Under the pieces are notes generated by a model that was not told the DNA's origin, did not search any database, and was given only the letters and a program-made list of their open reading frames with translations. This document shows positions 1-8,347 of a DNA stretch of 64,000 bases, piece after piece. This DNA comes from Shewanella schlegeliana. GTDB taxonomy: Bacteria; Pseudomonadota; Gammaproteobacteria; Enterobacterales; Shewanellaceae. The DNA lies in contig NZ_JAESVD010000006.1 in NCBI RefSeq assembly GCF_016765635.1, forward strand, positions 248,001 to 312,000. Direction: 5' to 3'. How positions within the stretch are numbered: position 1 is the first letter of the stretch; every line of letters begins with the position of its first letter. Both the position numbers and the translations under genes were made by a program.

Positions 1-590
1 CTATAGAGTGAGTACGACTTGGTCATAGTTAACGGTACTGCCATAGAGTTAACTATGTGAAGTACGGCAACCGTGATGATAAAGGCGCCAAAGAACCAGT
101 TAGCCACATAGATATGTGACGTTGTTCGTTTCACGATAGTGCCGAAAAATACCACTGCATAGGAAACCCATACGACGGTAATGGCGATATCAATTGGCCA
201 TTCTAGCTCTGCGTATTCCTTACCACTGGTAATACCAAGCGGTAAACTGATCGCTGCTGATAGAATGATGGCTTGCCAACCCCAGAACGTAAATGCGGCT
301 AACTTAGGCGCAAATAGTCGAGTTTGACAGGTGCGTTGAACGATATAATAGGATGTGGCGAAAAGGGCTGAGGTACCAAACGCGAAAATCACGGCGTTCG
401 TATGTAGTGGTCTTAGACGACTATACGTTAACCATGAAGTTTCAAAGTTTAGCTGCGGCCAGATTAACTGCGCTGCAATTAGTACACCTACTGACATCCC
501 AACAATTCCCCATAACACGGTAGTTAGAGCGAATTGACGGACGATGGTGTAGTTGTAATCAGCGCCTTGAGGCTGGGAATGGTTCATCAT
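1..590 (-). CDS. ccoN: cbb3-type cytochrome c oxidase subunit I (5' part)
   Basis: N-terminal part of the catalytic haem/copper subunit of the high-affinity cbb3 terminal oxidase in the inner membrane. About 196 residues are visible and the frame is still open at base 1, so the gene continues off the left edge. It starts [20 protein letters not shown] and shows long hydrophobic helices. The motif [13 protein letters not shown] carries the histidine expected to bind the low-spin haem b. The start is one of two adjacent ATGs (590 or 587) behind GGAAG. The promoter side faces two FNR-like boxes about 160-200 bp upstream, fitting oxygen-limited expression. ccoOQP would be expected further left but are not in the window. 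Confidence 0.93.
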   Translation of the reverse strand, partial: MMNHSQPQGADYNYTIVRQFALTTVLWGIVGMSVGVLIAAQLIWPQLNFETSWLTYSRLRPLHTNAVIFAFGTSALFATSYYIVQRTCQTRLFAPKLAAFTFWGWQAIILSAAISLPLGITSGKEYAELEWPIDIAITVVWVSYAVVFFGTIVKRTTSHIYVANWFFGAFIITVAVLHIVNSMAVPLTMTKSYSLY

Positions 591-627
591 ATTGCTTCCA
601 CTGCTTATTACTTATACTTATTATTGT

Positions 628-644
628 GTAGAGTAAAACTCTAC
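628..644. promoter_or_regulatory. Short inverted repeat in the ccoN leader
   Basis: GTAGAGT-aaa-ACTCTAC is a perfect 7-bp inverted repeat about 40 bp upstream of the ccoN start. It has no T-run, so it is more likely an operator or leader hairpin than a terminator. The binding factor is unknown. Confidence 0.3.
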
Positions 645-748
645 CCGTTTATTATGACGACAAATCATGTCCCCTATCGGAAACAAGGGTTCTGTGTCAA
701 TGTGTAACCTTACATTTCATGATGTAACGCAAGGCAAAGCCATGATAC

Positions 749-762
749 TTGAGCTATATCAA
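749..762. promoter_or_regulatory. FNR/EtrA-like box, one mismatch
   Basis: TTGAGctatATCAA matches the FNR consensus TTGAT-N4-ATCAA at all but one position. It lies between divergent ccoN and the lipoprotein gene and is probably part of anaerobic or microaerobic control of one or both. Confidence 0.55.
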
Positions 763-791
763 AAAAGATAGGAATTAAGCCTCTTGATAAG

Positions 792-805
792 TTGATCTAG
801 ATCAA
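792..805. promoter_or_regulatory. FNR/EtrA box, perfect consensus
   Basis: TTGATctagATCAA is an exact match to the FNR consensus and fully palindromic. It sits 47 bp before the GTG start of the lipoprotein gene and about 200 bp from ccoN. The position suggests FNR-type control of the lipoprotein gene and possibly of ccoN. Confidence 0.75.
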
Positions 806-851
806 AGTACTCAATAGAATGTTAACACTTCTAATTGAAAGGTTAATTAAC

Positions 852-1316
852 GTGCAAGTTACTCACAAATCAGCAGTATTAAGCTTTGTGTATAGCATAG
901 TATTGGGGACTTTCGTGCTTGGTTGCGAGCCTAGCAATCAAGTGCCACAGGCCTCTAAGGCTGTGGAGCCAAGCCTTTGTAATTTTAAGTCTGGCCCATG
1001 TGCTCAAAGTGTAGCCGATGTAGATATCCAGTTAACAGTCAGCCCTTGGCAAACCCCCAGTGAGCGGCCGTTACAGCTTTCTATCACCACTTCGCAGCCC
1101 CTGAGTAATGTAAAAGTTAAAGTTCAGGGTAGAGATATGTTTATGGGCATTATTCCGGTAAAACTTACCCAAATAGACGAAAATAACCATAAGGGAACGT
1201 TAATATACGGCTCATGCAGTAGTAATTATATGGTTTGGAGTGCCGTTGTTAGCTATGAACTCGATGGAGTAGAATACTTCACCAACTTCGACTTCCTCGC
1301 CGACAATCCTGGCTAA
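852..1316 (+). CDS. Predicted lipoprotein divergent from ccoN
   Basis: A 154-residue predicted lipoprotein; I do not recognise a named family. It has a short N-terminus with one Lys, a hydrophobic stretch and the lipobox VLGC, so lipidation at that Cys and a periplasmic location are expected. The rest is a beta-rich domain with QGRDMFMGIIPVKL and YGSCSSNYMVWSAVVSYEL, which contains closely placed Met and Cys residues. I chose GTG at 852 because GAAAGG lies about 10 bp upstream and the signal peptide then begins properly; an ATG at 819 has no ribosome site. The divergent position and FNR boxes suggest a role with the cbb3 oxidase, for example in copper handling or assembly. That role is inference only. 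Confidence 0.7.
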   Translation: MQVTHKSAVLSFVYSIVLGTFVLGCEPSNQVPQASKAVEPSLCNFKSGPCAQSVADVDIQLTVSPWQTPSERPLQLSITTSQPLSNVKVKVQGRDMFMGIIPVKLTQIDENNHKGTLIYGSCSSNYMVWSAVVSYELDGVEYFTNFDFLADNPG

Positions 1317-1385
1317 AGCAAAGTTAAAGGGTAAGGCTGATAAAACGAATGAAATCCCACCAATATTTCCAAATAACTCGACAAG

Positions 1386-1404
1386 CTTATTGATAATCAT
1401 TATC
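1386..1404. promoter_or_regulatory. Fur box
   Basis: CTTATTGATAATCATTATC matches the 19-bp Fur consensus at 16 of 19 positions, including an unbroken run of 13. It lies 112 bp upstream of the small cysteine-rich gene at 1517, so iron-dependent repression of that gene is likely. Confidence 0.72.
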
Positions 1405-1516
1405 ATTTGCACAAGTTATTTAAAACAAGCTAAGTGAGCAATAGTGAGTCGCAAATGCTTAGTTACTAATAACCTAGACACAGCAAGCTTAGAAACGGTA
1501 TTAATTGGGGGAAGGG

Positions 1517-1792
1517 ATGATGCGTGGCAACAGACAATTAAATATCCGAATTTCGGAACAGAAAATTGCTCAACTGATTTCACAAGGCGTACTTTGCGCC
1601 GCAGACTTTAACTGCTTAGACTCAGAGACTAAGCAAGCGGTGTGGCAACTATGTCTTTGGAGCTGTCAGAAACGCATTCATTGTGACAAGCAGTGTCAAC
1701 AAGAATGCCAAAAGCTATACCAAAGTCCGTGCCAAAACCAAAATCCTAGCCAAGAAACAGTTGAGTGCGGTATATCGGTTATAAATCAGTAA
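1517..1792 (+). CDS. Small cysteine-rich protein, probably iron-regulated
   Basis: A 91-residue soluble protein of unknown family with nine cysteines, several in a block: LCLWSCQKRIHCDKQCQQEC. There is no signal peptide or membrane segment, so a cytoplasmic metal-binding or redox role is possible. The N-terminus (RQLNIRISEQKIAQLISQG) looks helical. The start is ATG 1517 or 1520 directly behind GGGGGAAGGG; an in-frame TTG at 1505 would overlap that ribosome site. A strong Fur box lies upstream and a recombinase gene follows. Function unknown; the link to iron rests on the Fur box alone. Confidence 0.65.
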   Translation: MMRGNRQLNIRISEQKIAQLISQGVLCAADFNCLDSETKQAVWQLCLWSCQKRIHCDKQCQQECQKLYQSPCQNQNPSQETVECGISVINQ

Positions 1793-1877
1793 AACAGTCG
1801 CCTAAAATTAATTAACCATATCGCTTTTTAACCTTACTGATTAGTATAGAGATATCGACCTTTATACTAATCTCTTT

Positions 1878-3185
1878 ATGCAGTTACCTCCGGTTATTCC
1901 ACTTTTTGATTCCATCGATTTCATTCAAATTGGCAATCCATTAGTCAATCAGCATATCACCCAGCTAAGTCTAGGCGAGCTCGACGAAGCAGGCTTAGTG
2001 TTTGAGCACGCCACAGACTGGCTATTTGAGCAGAAATATAATGAGAATAACTATAAAGCCTACCGCAGTGAGCTAACCACATTTCTGCACTGGTGTTTCG
2101 ATGTGATTAAACTCAATGTCAGTGCCATAGGACGCAGAGAAGTGGGTTTATATATAGAGTACTGTAAGAATCCACCAATTGAACTTATCGGCTATTTCAA
2201 TGTGGCCCAATTCAAGTCAGATAAGGCTAAGTCAGATAAAGCTAGCGGCGAGCGCACACCAAATCCAAGCTGGCTGCCCTTTAGAGGTAAGAAAGTCGAC
2301 GGTAAAACCTTGCCTTATCAGCTAAGCGATAGCGCGCTTAAAACCAAGGTGGCGATTTTATCGAGCTTCTATAGTTATTTGATGGGGGAGGATTACTGCG
2401 AGAAAAACCCGGCGCAGATGTGGCTCAATAAGAGTCGATTTTCCTCAAGGCAGAAATACCGCCTTAACACTGACGATGATAACCAATTGGCCTTCACTGA
2501 ACTGCAGTGGTCCTACGTTATGTCTGCGGTAGAAAAGCTTGCCAAAGCACAGCCCGATTTGCACCAGCGCAGCCTGTTTCTAATTAAACTTATCTACTCC
2601 TGTTATCTGCGCGTCTCAGAAGTTTCTGCTAGGGCAGGTTACTCACCAGTGATGAGTCAGTTTAAGCAAAACCGCCATTCAGGGATCTGGAGCTTTCATA
2701 TTCCCAAGAGCAAAGGTGGTAAGAGCAGAAGTGTCGCCGTATCCAAAGCATTACTCGATGCATTGAGTCAATATCGCAGCTACTTGAAATTGTCGCCATT
2801 ACCATCGAGCAGCGAGCAACATCCGTTGATCGTGCGCCAAAAAGCGGCGGGGCGAGGGCGGGAGGCTGGCAGCTTGAACGCAAATCTGGGGATCCGCCAA
2901 ATTCGCGAAGAAGTAGACAAAATCATCGAAAATGCAGCTAATAGCATTGAAAGTGATGGCTTTATCGAAGATGCGCAGCAGATGCGAAGCTTAAGTATTC
3001 ATAATATTCGTCACACAGGGATCACCCACGACATCAATATTAATGGCAGGCCACTGTCACACGTACAGGCTGATGCAGGCCATGAGAGTATCGATACCAC
3101 ATCACAATACCTGCACACCACCCAGATCGAACGCCACGAGAGCGCCCAGAACAAACCGTTAGATTATCTGCAGGGTATTGAGTAA
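1878..3185 (+). CDS. Tyrosine recombinase (site-specific integrase)
   Basis: A 435-residue DNA strand-exchange enzyme of the phage integrase/XerC-like family. The N-terminal part (to about residue 180) resembles a SAM-like core-binding domain. The catalytic part shows the first Arg in CYLRVSEVSARAGY, a Lys in the hairpin SKGGKSRSVAVS, HNIRHTG (His-x-x-Arg, about 375-378), GHESIDTTSQYL (second His about 402) and the nucleophile Tyr about 411. All catalytic residues are present, so it should be active. It stands alone, with no excisionase, phage gene or tRNA beside it, and may be a resident recombinase rather than a recent island integrase. Confidence 0.88.
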   Translation: MQLPPVIPLFDSIDFIQIGNPLVNQHITQLSLGELDEAGLVFEHATDWLFEQKYNENNYKAYRSELTTFLHWCFDVIKLNVSAIGRREVGLYIEYCKNPPIELIGYFNVAQFKSDKAKSDKASGERTPNPSWLPFRGKKVDGKTLPYQLSDSALKTKVAILSSFYSYLMGEDYCEKNPAQMWLNKSRFSSRQKYRLNTDDDNQLAFTELQWSYVMSAVEKLAKAQPDLHQRSLFLIKLIYSCYLRVSEVSARAGYSPVMSQFKQNRHSGIWSFHIPKSKGGKSRSVAVSKALLDALSQYRSYLKLSPLPSSSEQHPLIVRQKAAGRGREAGSLNANLGIRQIREEVDKIIENAANSIESDGFIEDAQQMRSLSIHNIRHTGITHDININGRPLSHVQADAGHESIDTTSQYLHTTQIERHESAQNKPLDYLQGIE

Positions 3186-3263
3186 GTGTTTGTAAACAGG
3201 TTTTGCAAACTTCTAATTTAGTTTCTAATCACTGAACCTAAGATGAAATTTGATAGCTGTTAA

Positions 3264-3287
3264 TGCCGATAAGTGACATTATCGGCA
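3264..3287. terminator. Hairpin after the recombinase gene
   Basis: TGCCGATAA-gtgaca-TTATCGGCA forms a perfect 9-bp stem 79 bp after the recombinase stop. There is no T-run, so it may be an RNA-end hairpin or a weak terminator. Confidence 0.4.
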
Positions 3288-4769
3288 ATTGCCTTAAAAG
3301 GGGTTTTCGCCGCTATCACTCTCTACTTATCTGTTTATTACTTTATCCATCTATATACAGGCTATAGCTTGCTAGATATTACCAGCATCTATTTGAAGTC
3401 CGTTATTAAGATACTGCGTTCATGCGCCTTTTCACAGAAAGGTAATTATCACGCGTTTGGCCACAACAGCACCATTCTTATCGCTACTGAATATCGACGA
3501 CTACTTATGTCTACATAGCTGCGGGCTTCACTGTTGAGTAATTTGATGCTCAAGTCATAGTAATCAGTTGTACTATGACGCAAACACGAAGTTTAGTTAT
3601 AGCTATTCCAAGTATTCCAAGTTATGGCTATGGCAATGCCTAAACAAGGCTAAATTTAGACAAGACTCTATTTGTACAATAGCTTGAATCTAGATGGTTA
3701 GCACCTAAATAACTTGAGCCTAGATCAAGTTAATATAAACCCGTTTGGAATCTGGACATTGTCGCTTGCCATTGTTTAATCAGCCAGCTTAGGCGGTTTA
3801 GCTAGCTAGACTGGCTGGGGTGAATTGAGCGAACATTTGGACAATTCAACACGACGTGCTGCGTGGCTACTTTAAAAGTTTGTGTAGCTCAGCTAAGCAG
3901 ATTTCACGTAGCGCACGATAAAAATAGCCATTCTCGGCATGTTTTCAATCTACTGCGAGTTTTCAAGTTATCAACTTTAAGTTATAAGATTTTAGTCCTG
4001 AGCTTTTAGTTCTGAGCTTTTAGTTCTGAGCTTTAATTTGTGTGCTCAGTTCTAAACTCTAAGCACTAGCAAGCTTTGAGCTTGGGATATTAGAGCTAGT
4101 CGAGTGCATGACAAAACAACTGAGCGTCACCGTGAAGCCAGTTGCTGTCACTATAAACTGTAGTTGCTAAGTCACCATGCTTTTAGCCAGCGCATTCTTT
4201 CATTTAGTAAAAAATATTGAACTCTAGATGCTGACGTTCAAAATACGATGCCGAGTTATAAATGCCAGGCAACAACTATATAGCTTAAGGAACACTTAAA
4301 AAGGACATGAGCTGAAATATACAAGTCGATGCCGCAACAAGGTTAAGTGGCAATTGTGGTAAAATGATTAATCGAAACCATCAGCCTTAACAAACAGTTG
4401 AACCAGGATATTCTCATCTAACCCCATTCTAATGACTCCTACACAGCTGTGCGCACAATGTATATTATGTTAAATAGGATTTATGAAAAACTATTGTATC
4501 AGTTATTCCTGGGAATTGTCAGGTAAATCGAGAATCTCCGTCAACTGATACTTCTTTCCATCTGTATACAGGATCTATTCGGCTGATTTAAATACCTGTT
4601 AATTTGAGCTAATCACTGCCACAAATCATACATCCACTTAGTCGTACACTAGATAGAACTTAGCCCATTGTTATAGGTGGTCTAAGATCTCTTTTCTCAG
4701 TCCTATTAGTTCACTATATTCACGCACGTTCAATGCTACGTTGATATTAGATTTAATAAATATGCTGCT
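3288..4769. other. 1.5-kb stretch without a convincing gene
   Basis: No ORF here has a ribosome site and protein-like composition together. The longest candidate (GTG at 3273, 81 codons) starts inside the loop of the preceding hairpin. The stretch is AT-rich with short repeats such as the GAGCTTTTAG-type units near 3990. It may be decayed DNA next to the recombinase or may hold an RNA gene I cannot recognise. Confidence 0.6.
3990..4031. repeat. Three tandem 14-bp repeats
   Basis: TTTTAGTCCTGAGC is followed directly by two copies of TTTTAGTTCTGAGC, differing at one base. A looser fourth copy may follow. Function unknown. Confidence 0.7.
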
Positions 4770-6074
4770 TCAGTTATAACGATAAACAGTAACTTTGTTT
4801 CGTCCTGAATTCTTCGACTCATAAAGAGCTTCGTCAGAAAAATGAAATGCTTCCTGCAATTTCATTTCAGACTCAGAGTAAATAGCGCCTATAGATATAG
4901 TGACGGCTATATCATTGATGGTTTCACTATTTATTATGCTCAATATACCATTTGCTTTACAGTTGAACTGCTCAAAAGACAGTTCATCATTAAAAATAAC
5001 GACAAACTCTTCGCCGCCCCACCGGATTGCAAGATCAGCGGCTCGCATTGAAGACTTTATTCTATTAGCTACTTCCGAAATAACAATGTCACCGACAATG
5101 TGCCCGTAAACATCATTAATTTTCTTAAAGTGGTCGATATCAATCAGGCACATAGAGTTAACAGAGATTTTTCTACTGATAAAATTATCTTTACGATAGA
5201 ATCCCGACAACCTATCGATGCTGCTTTCGACATAAAATCTTCTAATGTATGCAGCAATTAAAAAACAACCGTGTATGATTAGTGTACATATTAAAATGGC
5301 AACAGCGTTGTACTGTATGGGCGTTTTTATTGTTAGGCCCACTTTTCTGTCTTCCGTCTTAAGTGCTAAGGATTCGTATATAATTGTACTTATGTTTTTA
5401 CGATCTTCATCCGACATTTCAAACCAAGTGAATTCTTCATCGTTAAAATCAGCTATGAAATCATTTAAAAAATCACTTTTTACATCAATAACTAAAACGG
5501 AAAACACAACGCCTTCTAAATATAGTGGGTAATAAATCGAAAATAACTCTTCATTAGTTCCTTCTTCTATATAAGGACCGAACACTCTCACTGTTTCAAA
5601 TACAGTTAAACCACTTCCTTCTAGCGTTTTTTCAATGTTTTCCAATTTCAAAATACGTTCTAGGTAGTTTTCCTCAGCAAAATCCCTATCAAAAAGATTA
5701 ATGTACTCCTTTCTAAATGGCCTTGGAATGACATACTCTGGGTATACATTCGCGACCGTCCATAAGTTGCTAGATATGATTGGATTAATTTTCAATACAG
5801 TAAATAGACTATCTATATGTTCAGATAGGTCTCGAACTTTTTTAGCTTCAGAATTTTTTACTATGACGCCCTGCTTTAAATCATCTGACGGTAGTGAAAT
5901 GTACCTACTGTTAAGACTGTTTACATTAAAGCGGTATATTGCATCACTAATAAAAAGGATGTTGGTTAAAAACTTACTATTCAACTTACTTTTATTAACA
6001 GTCAAGAATAAATTAACTATACATATAGAAACAATAAAAGATAAACAAATGCTGAGTGCATTTCTTCTTGTCAT
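4770..6074 (-). CDS. Membrane diguanylate cyclase (GGDEF)
   Basis: Makes the second messenger cyclic-di-GMP from two GTP. About 434 residues: a TM helix near the N-terminus, a periplasmic sensor region of roughly 220 residues without a recognised fold, a second TM helix (AVAILICTLIIHGCFLIAAY), then a GGDEF domain. The active site RWGGEEF is intact. An RxxD product-inhibition site (RAAD) lies five residues before it, as in PleD-type enzymes. ATG at 6074 (MTRRNALS) is preferred; an in-frame GTG at 6086 adds four residues, and neither has a good ribosome site. The sensed signal is unknown. The gene is AT-rich and stands alone. Confidence 0.9.
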   Translation of the reverse strand: MTRRNALSICLSFIVSICIVNLFLTVNKSKLNSKFLTNILFISDAIYRFNVNSLNSRYISLPSDDLKQGVIVKNSEAKKVRDLSEHIDSLFTVLKINPIISSNLWTVANVYPEYVIPRPFRKEYINLFDRDFAEENYLERILKLENIEKTLEGSGLTVFETVRVFGPYIEEGTNEELFSIYYPLYLEGVVFSVLVIDVKSDFLNDFIADFNDEEFTWFEMSDEDRKNISTIIYESLALKTEDRKVGLTIKTPIQYNAVAILICTLIIHGCFLIAAYIRRFYVESSIDRLSGFYRKDNFISRKISVNSMCLIDIDHFKKINDVYGHIVGDIVISEVANRIKSSMRAADLAIRWGGEEFVVIFNDELSFEQFNCKANGILSIINSETINDIAVTISIGAIYSESEMKLQEAFHFSDEALYESKNSGRNKVTVYRYN

Positions 6075-6440
6075 ATCATTTAACACCCGGCGATGGTAAT
6101 AGACTAGAGCAACAACAGCAACCCATTAATTAGCAACTGCTTGTTATTATTAGCTAAGAATAAGCTACATGAAATTGTAGCAATAAAAGCTATTGTAAAT
6201 AAAAGTGTAAGTATTGAAAACCTGTCTTTCAATACCATGTTATTAGAGGAGAATACTGCGAATAGAGTCTTAGGTAGTCATTGCCGGCTTTTTGAAACAG
6301 ATATTCAACCGCTAACAGAGCTTTACCCTACTCTTTTATATACACAGCAGCGAGCGATGAATCCCCATCAAACTTCAAACTGCTCACATCTCACATATAG
6401 TTGCCATCCTCATTGCGCAAAATGACGCAAAGCCACTATA

Positions 6441-6456
6441 CTGTATAGATATACAG
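6441..6456. promoter_or_regulatory. LexA (SOS) box
   Basis: CTGTATAGATATACAG is a perfect CTGT-N8-ACAG LexA operator, 16 bp before the umuD start, so umuDC should be repressed by LexA and induced by DNA damage. Confidence 0.92.
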
Positions 6457-6471
6457 TTAACTATTTTTAGC

Positions 6472-6879
6472 ATGAACATAATCCCTATTTCAGCCAGCGC
6501 CGGTATTACAGGCTTCGAGTCTCCAGCGACCGATTACCGGCAACTACCGTTAAGTCTTGATGAGTTATTAATTGAGCACCCAAGCTCGACTTTCATCGGT
6601 CTTGCTAATGGTGACTCCATGCAAGGTGTTGGTATATTCGATGGTGACATTCTGATTATTGATAGGCATGTTGAAGTGCGAAATCAAGACGTTATTGTCG
6701 CTAACTACAACGGCTCTTTTGTTTGTAAGATTATCGATAAGGTAAACCGACTTCTTCTGTCTGCTAATGAATCCCATATGAGCACGCCCATTCTTGAGCA
6801 CGATACCTTTAGCGTTGAAGGCGTAGTGATCCGCTCTATTCGCTGTCACCGTAAAAGCCCGATTCTAGAGAACGATTAA
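6472..6879 (+). CDS. umuD: UmuD, DNA polymerase V autoprotease subunit
   Basis: Accessory subunit of the SOS mutagenic polymerase V. RecA-stimulated self-cleavage turns it into UmuD', which binds UmuC. At 135 residues it is close to the usual 139. The cleavage region TGFESPATDY corresponds to the Cys-Gly-Phe-Pro-Ser-Pro region of E. coli, with Thr-Gly at the scissile pair. The catalytic Ser is in GDSMQGVGI and the catalytic Lys in VCKIID, giving the LexA/signal-peptidase-type dyad. A perfect LexA box lies just upstream and umuC starts two bases after the stop, so the pair forms an operon. Confidence 0.95.
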   Translation: MNIIPISASAGITGFESPATDYRQLPLSLDELLIEHPSSTFIGLANGDSMQGVGIFDGDILIIDRHVEVRNQDVIVANYNGSFVCKIIDKVNRLLLSANESHMSTPILEHDTFSVEGVVIRSIRCHRKSPILEND

Positions 6880-6881
6880 TC

Positions 6882-8135
6882 ATGTATGCGCTCGTGGATG
6901 CGAATTCATTTTATTGCAGCGCCGAGCAGGTATTTAGACCTGACTGGCGTAACCGCCCTATTGTTGTGCTTAGTAACAACGATGGGATGATTGTTGCGGC
7001 AAACAGATTGGCAAAAGAAGCCGGAATTAACAAGTTTTGGCCCTACTTTGAAGCCCAAAAACTGTGTGATCAAAAAGGGGTTATCGCGTTATCTTCAAAC
7101 TATGAGCTTTATGGTTCGTTATCCGCAGCCATGATGGAGGTGATTGGCCGATTTGCACCAGAGCAGCATATCTACAGTATCGATGAGTCATTCTTATCGT
7201 TTAAACACTGTTACCCAGCTATACCTTGTTTAACTGAGCATGCGATGAAGATAAGGCGCACTGTTTGGAAAGAAACACGACTGCCGGTGTGTGTGGGGAT
7301 TGGTCCGACGCTCACCTTGGCTAAGGTTGCCAATCACGCGGCGAAGAAAATAGCGGGTTATAAGGGTGTATGTGCTATTACCAGTGATGAGCAGCGCATT
7401 TCCATTTTAAAGACCATGAAAACCAATGATGTGTGGGGAGTGGGTAACCGAATCGCTAAAAGGCTTGGGATGATGAATATCCATAGCGCTTTTGCTTTGT
7501 CGCAAATGAAAGTCGGGATCGCAAAAAAACAATTTAGCATCGAGCTTGAGCGCACAATTAGAGAGTTAAATGGTGAGGAGTGTAAAACGTGGGATGAAGC
7601 TCGTGCAGACAAAAAACAGATCTTTTCCACCCGCAGCGTGGGTAACCGAGTCACGGAGTTAACATCATTGTGTCAGGCATTAAGCAAACATGCGTCAACC
7701 GCGGCGGCTAAAGCCAGGGCTCAAGGTTCACTGTGCAAAAGTATGCTGGTGTTTGCCTCAAACTCCCCTTTTGATGATCAGCCTGGCGGCTTTAAATTTG
7801 TTCATCATTTCAGTTACCCAACAAGTGATACCTGTGAGCTGATTGAAGCTGCAACAAGGGGGGCTATTGTCAGGTTTAACCCTGCAATTCGCTATTACAA
7901 AATCGGTATTGGACTGATTAACTTGTGTAGTGAGGCCAACCTACAACAGGACTTGTTCGAAAGCTGCAGAAACCCTAATAGAATGCATGTTTTAGATAAC
8001 ATTAATGCTAAATATGGCACTGACACTCTATTTTTGGCGGCCCAGGGTATATCGCAGAAATGGGGCATGCGCAGAGACCTGCTTACACCGCAATATACGA
8101 CTCGCTGGAGCGACATTCCATCAATAAAATGTTAA
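6882..8135 (+). CDS. umuC: UmuC, DNA polymerase V catalytic subunit
   Basis: Y-family translesion polymerase, 417 residues, near the 422 of E. coli UmuC. The palm domain begins MYALVDANSFYCSAEQVF with the first metal-binding Asp. The motif YSIDESFL carries the Asp-Glu pair of the active site, and a helix-hairpin-helix-like region (DVWGVGNRIAKRLG) follows. The little finger and C-terminal UmuC extension are present to residue 417. It is translationally linked to umuD and controlled by the same LexA box. No frameshift or missing catalytic residue was seen. Confidence 0.95.
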   Translation: MYALVDANSFYCSAEQVFRPDWRNRPIVVLSNNDGMIVAANRLAKEAGINKFWPYFEAQKLCDQKGVIALSSNYELYGSLSAAMMEVIGRFAPEQHIYSIDESFLSFKHCYPAIPCLTEHAMKIRRTVWKETRLPVCVGIGPTLTLAKVANHAAKKIAGYKGVCAITSDEQRISILKTMKTNDVWGVGNRIAKRLGMMNIHSAFALSQMKVGIAKKQFSIELERTIRELNGEECKTWDEARADKKQIFSTRSVGNRVTELTSLCQALSKHASTAAAKARAQGSLCKSMLVFASNSPFDDQPGGFKFVHHFSYPTSDTCELIEAATRGAIVRFNPAIRYYKIGIGLINLCSEANLQQDLFESCRNPNRMHVLDNINAKYGTDTLFLAAQGISQKWGMRRDLLTPQYTTRWSDIPSIKC

Positions 8136-8347
8136 CCCTGCGTTGACATGCCGGATTAAATGCTTGGTTGCTGAGGCTGAGCAATATTAAATATGGTTCA
8201 CTTTTGTGGTTTTTTAGTCACTTACATTGTGACTACAACAAACTAGGTCTAATATTTGTTGAAACGAATCGAATGAGCACTTTGCTGTGCCATGCGTTTT
8301 CCCTTCCCTTATCGACTAATTGTCGAAAAACCAAGCTGGTTAAAATT

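Noticed and set aside
3273-3518. 81-codon ORF after the recombinase
   Set aside because: It begins at a GTG inside the loop of a perfect hairpin, lacks a ribosome site and has no recognised similarity.
6141-6425. 94-codon ORF before umuD
   Set aside because: No ribosome site and unremarkable composition; it lies in the leader ahead of the LexA box.
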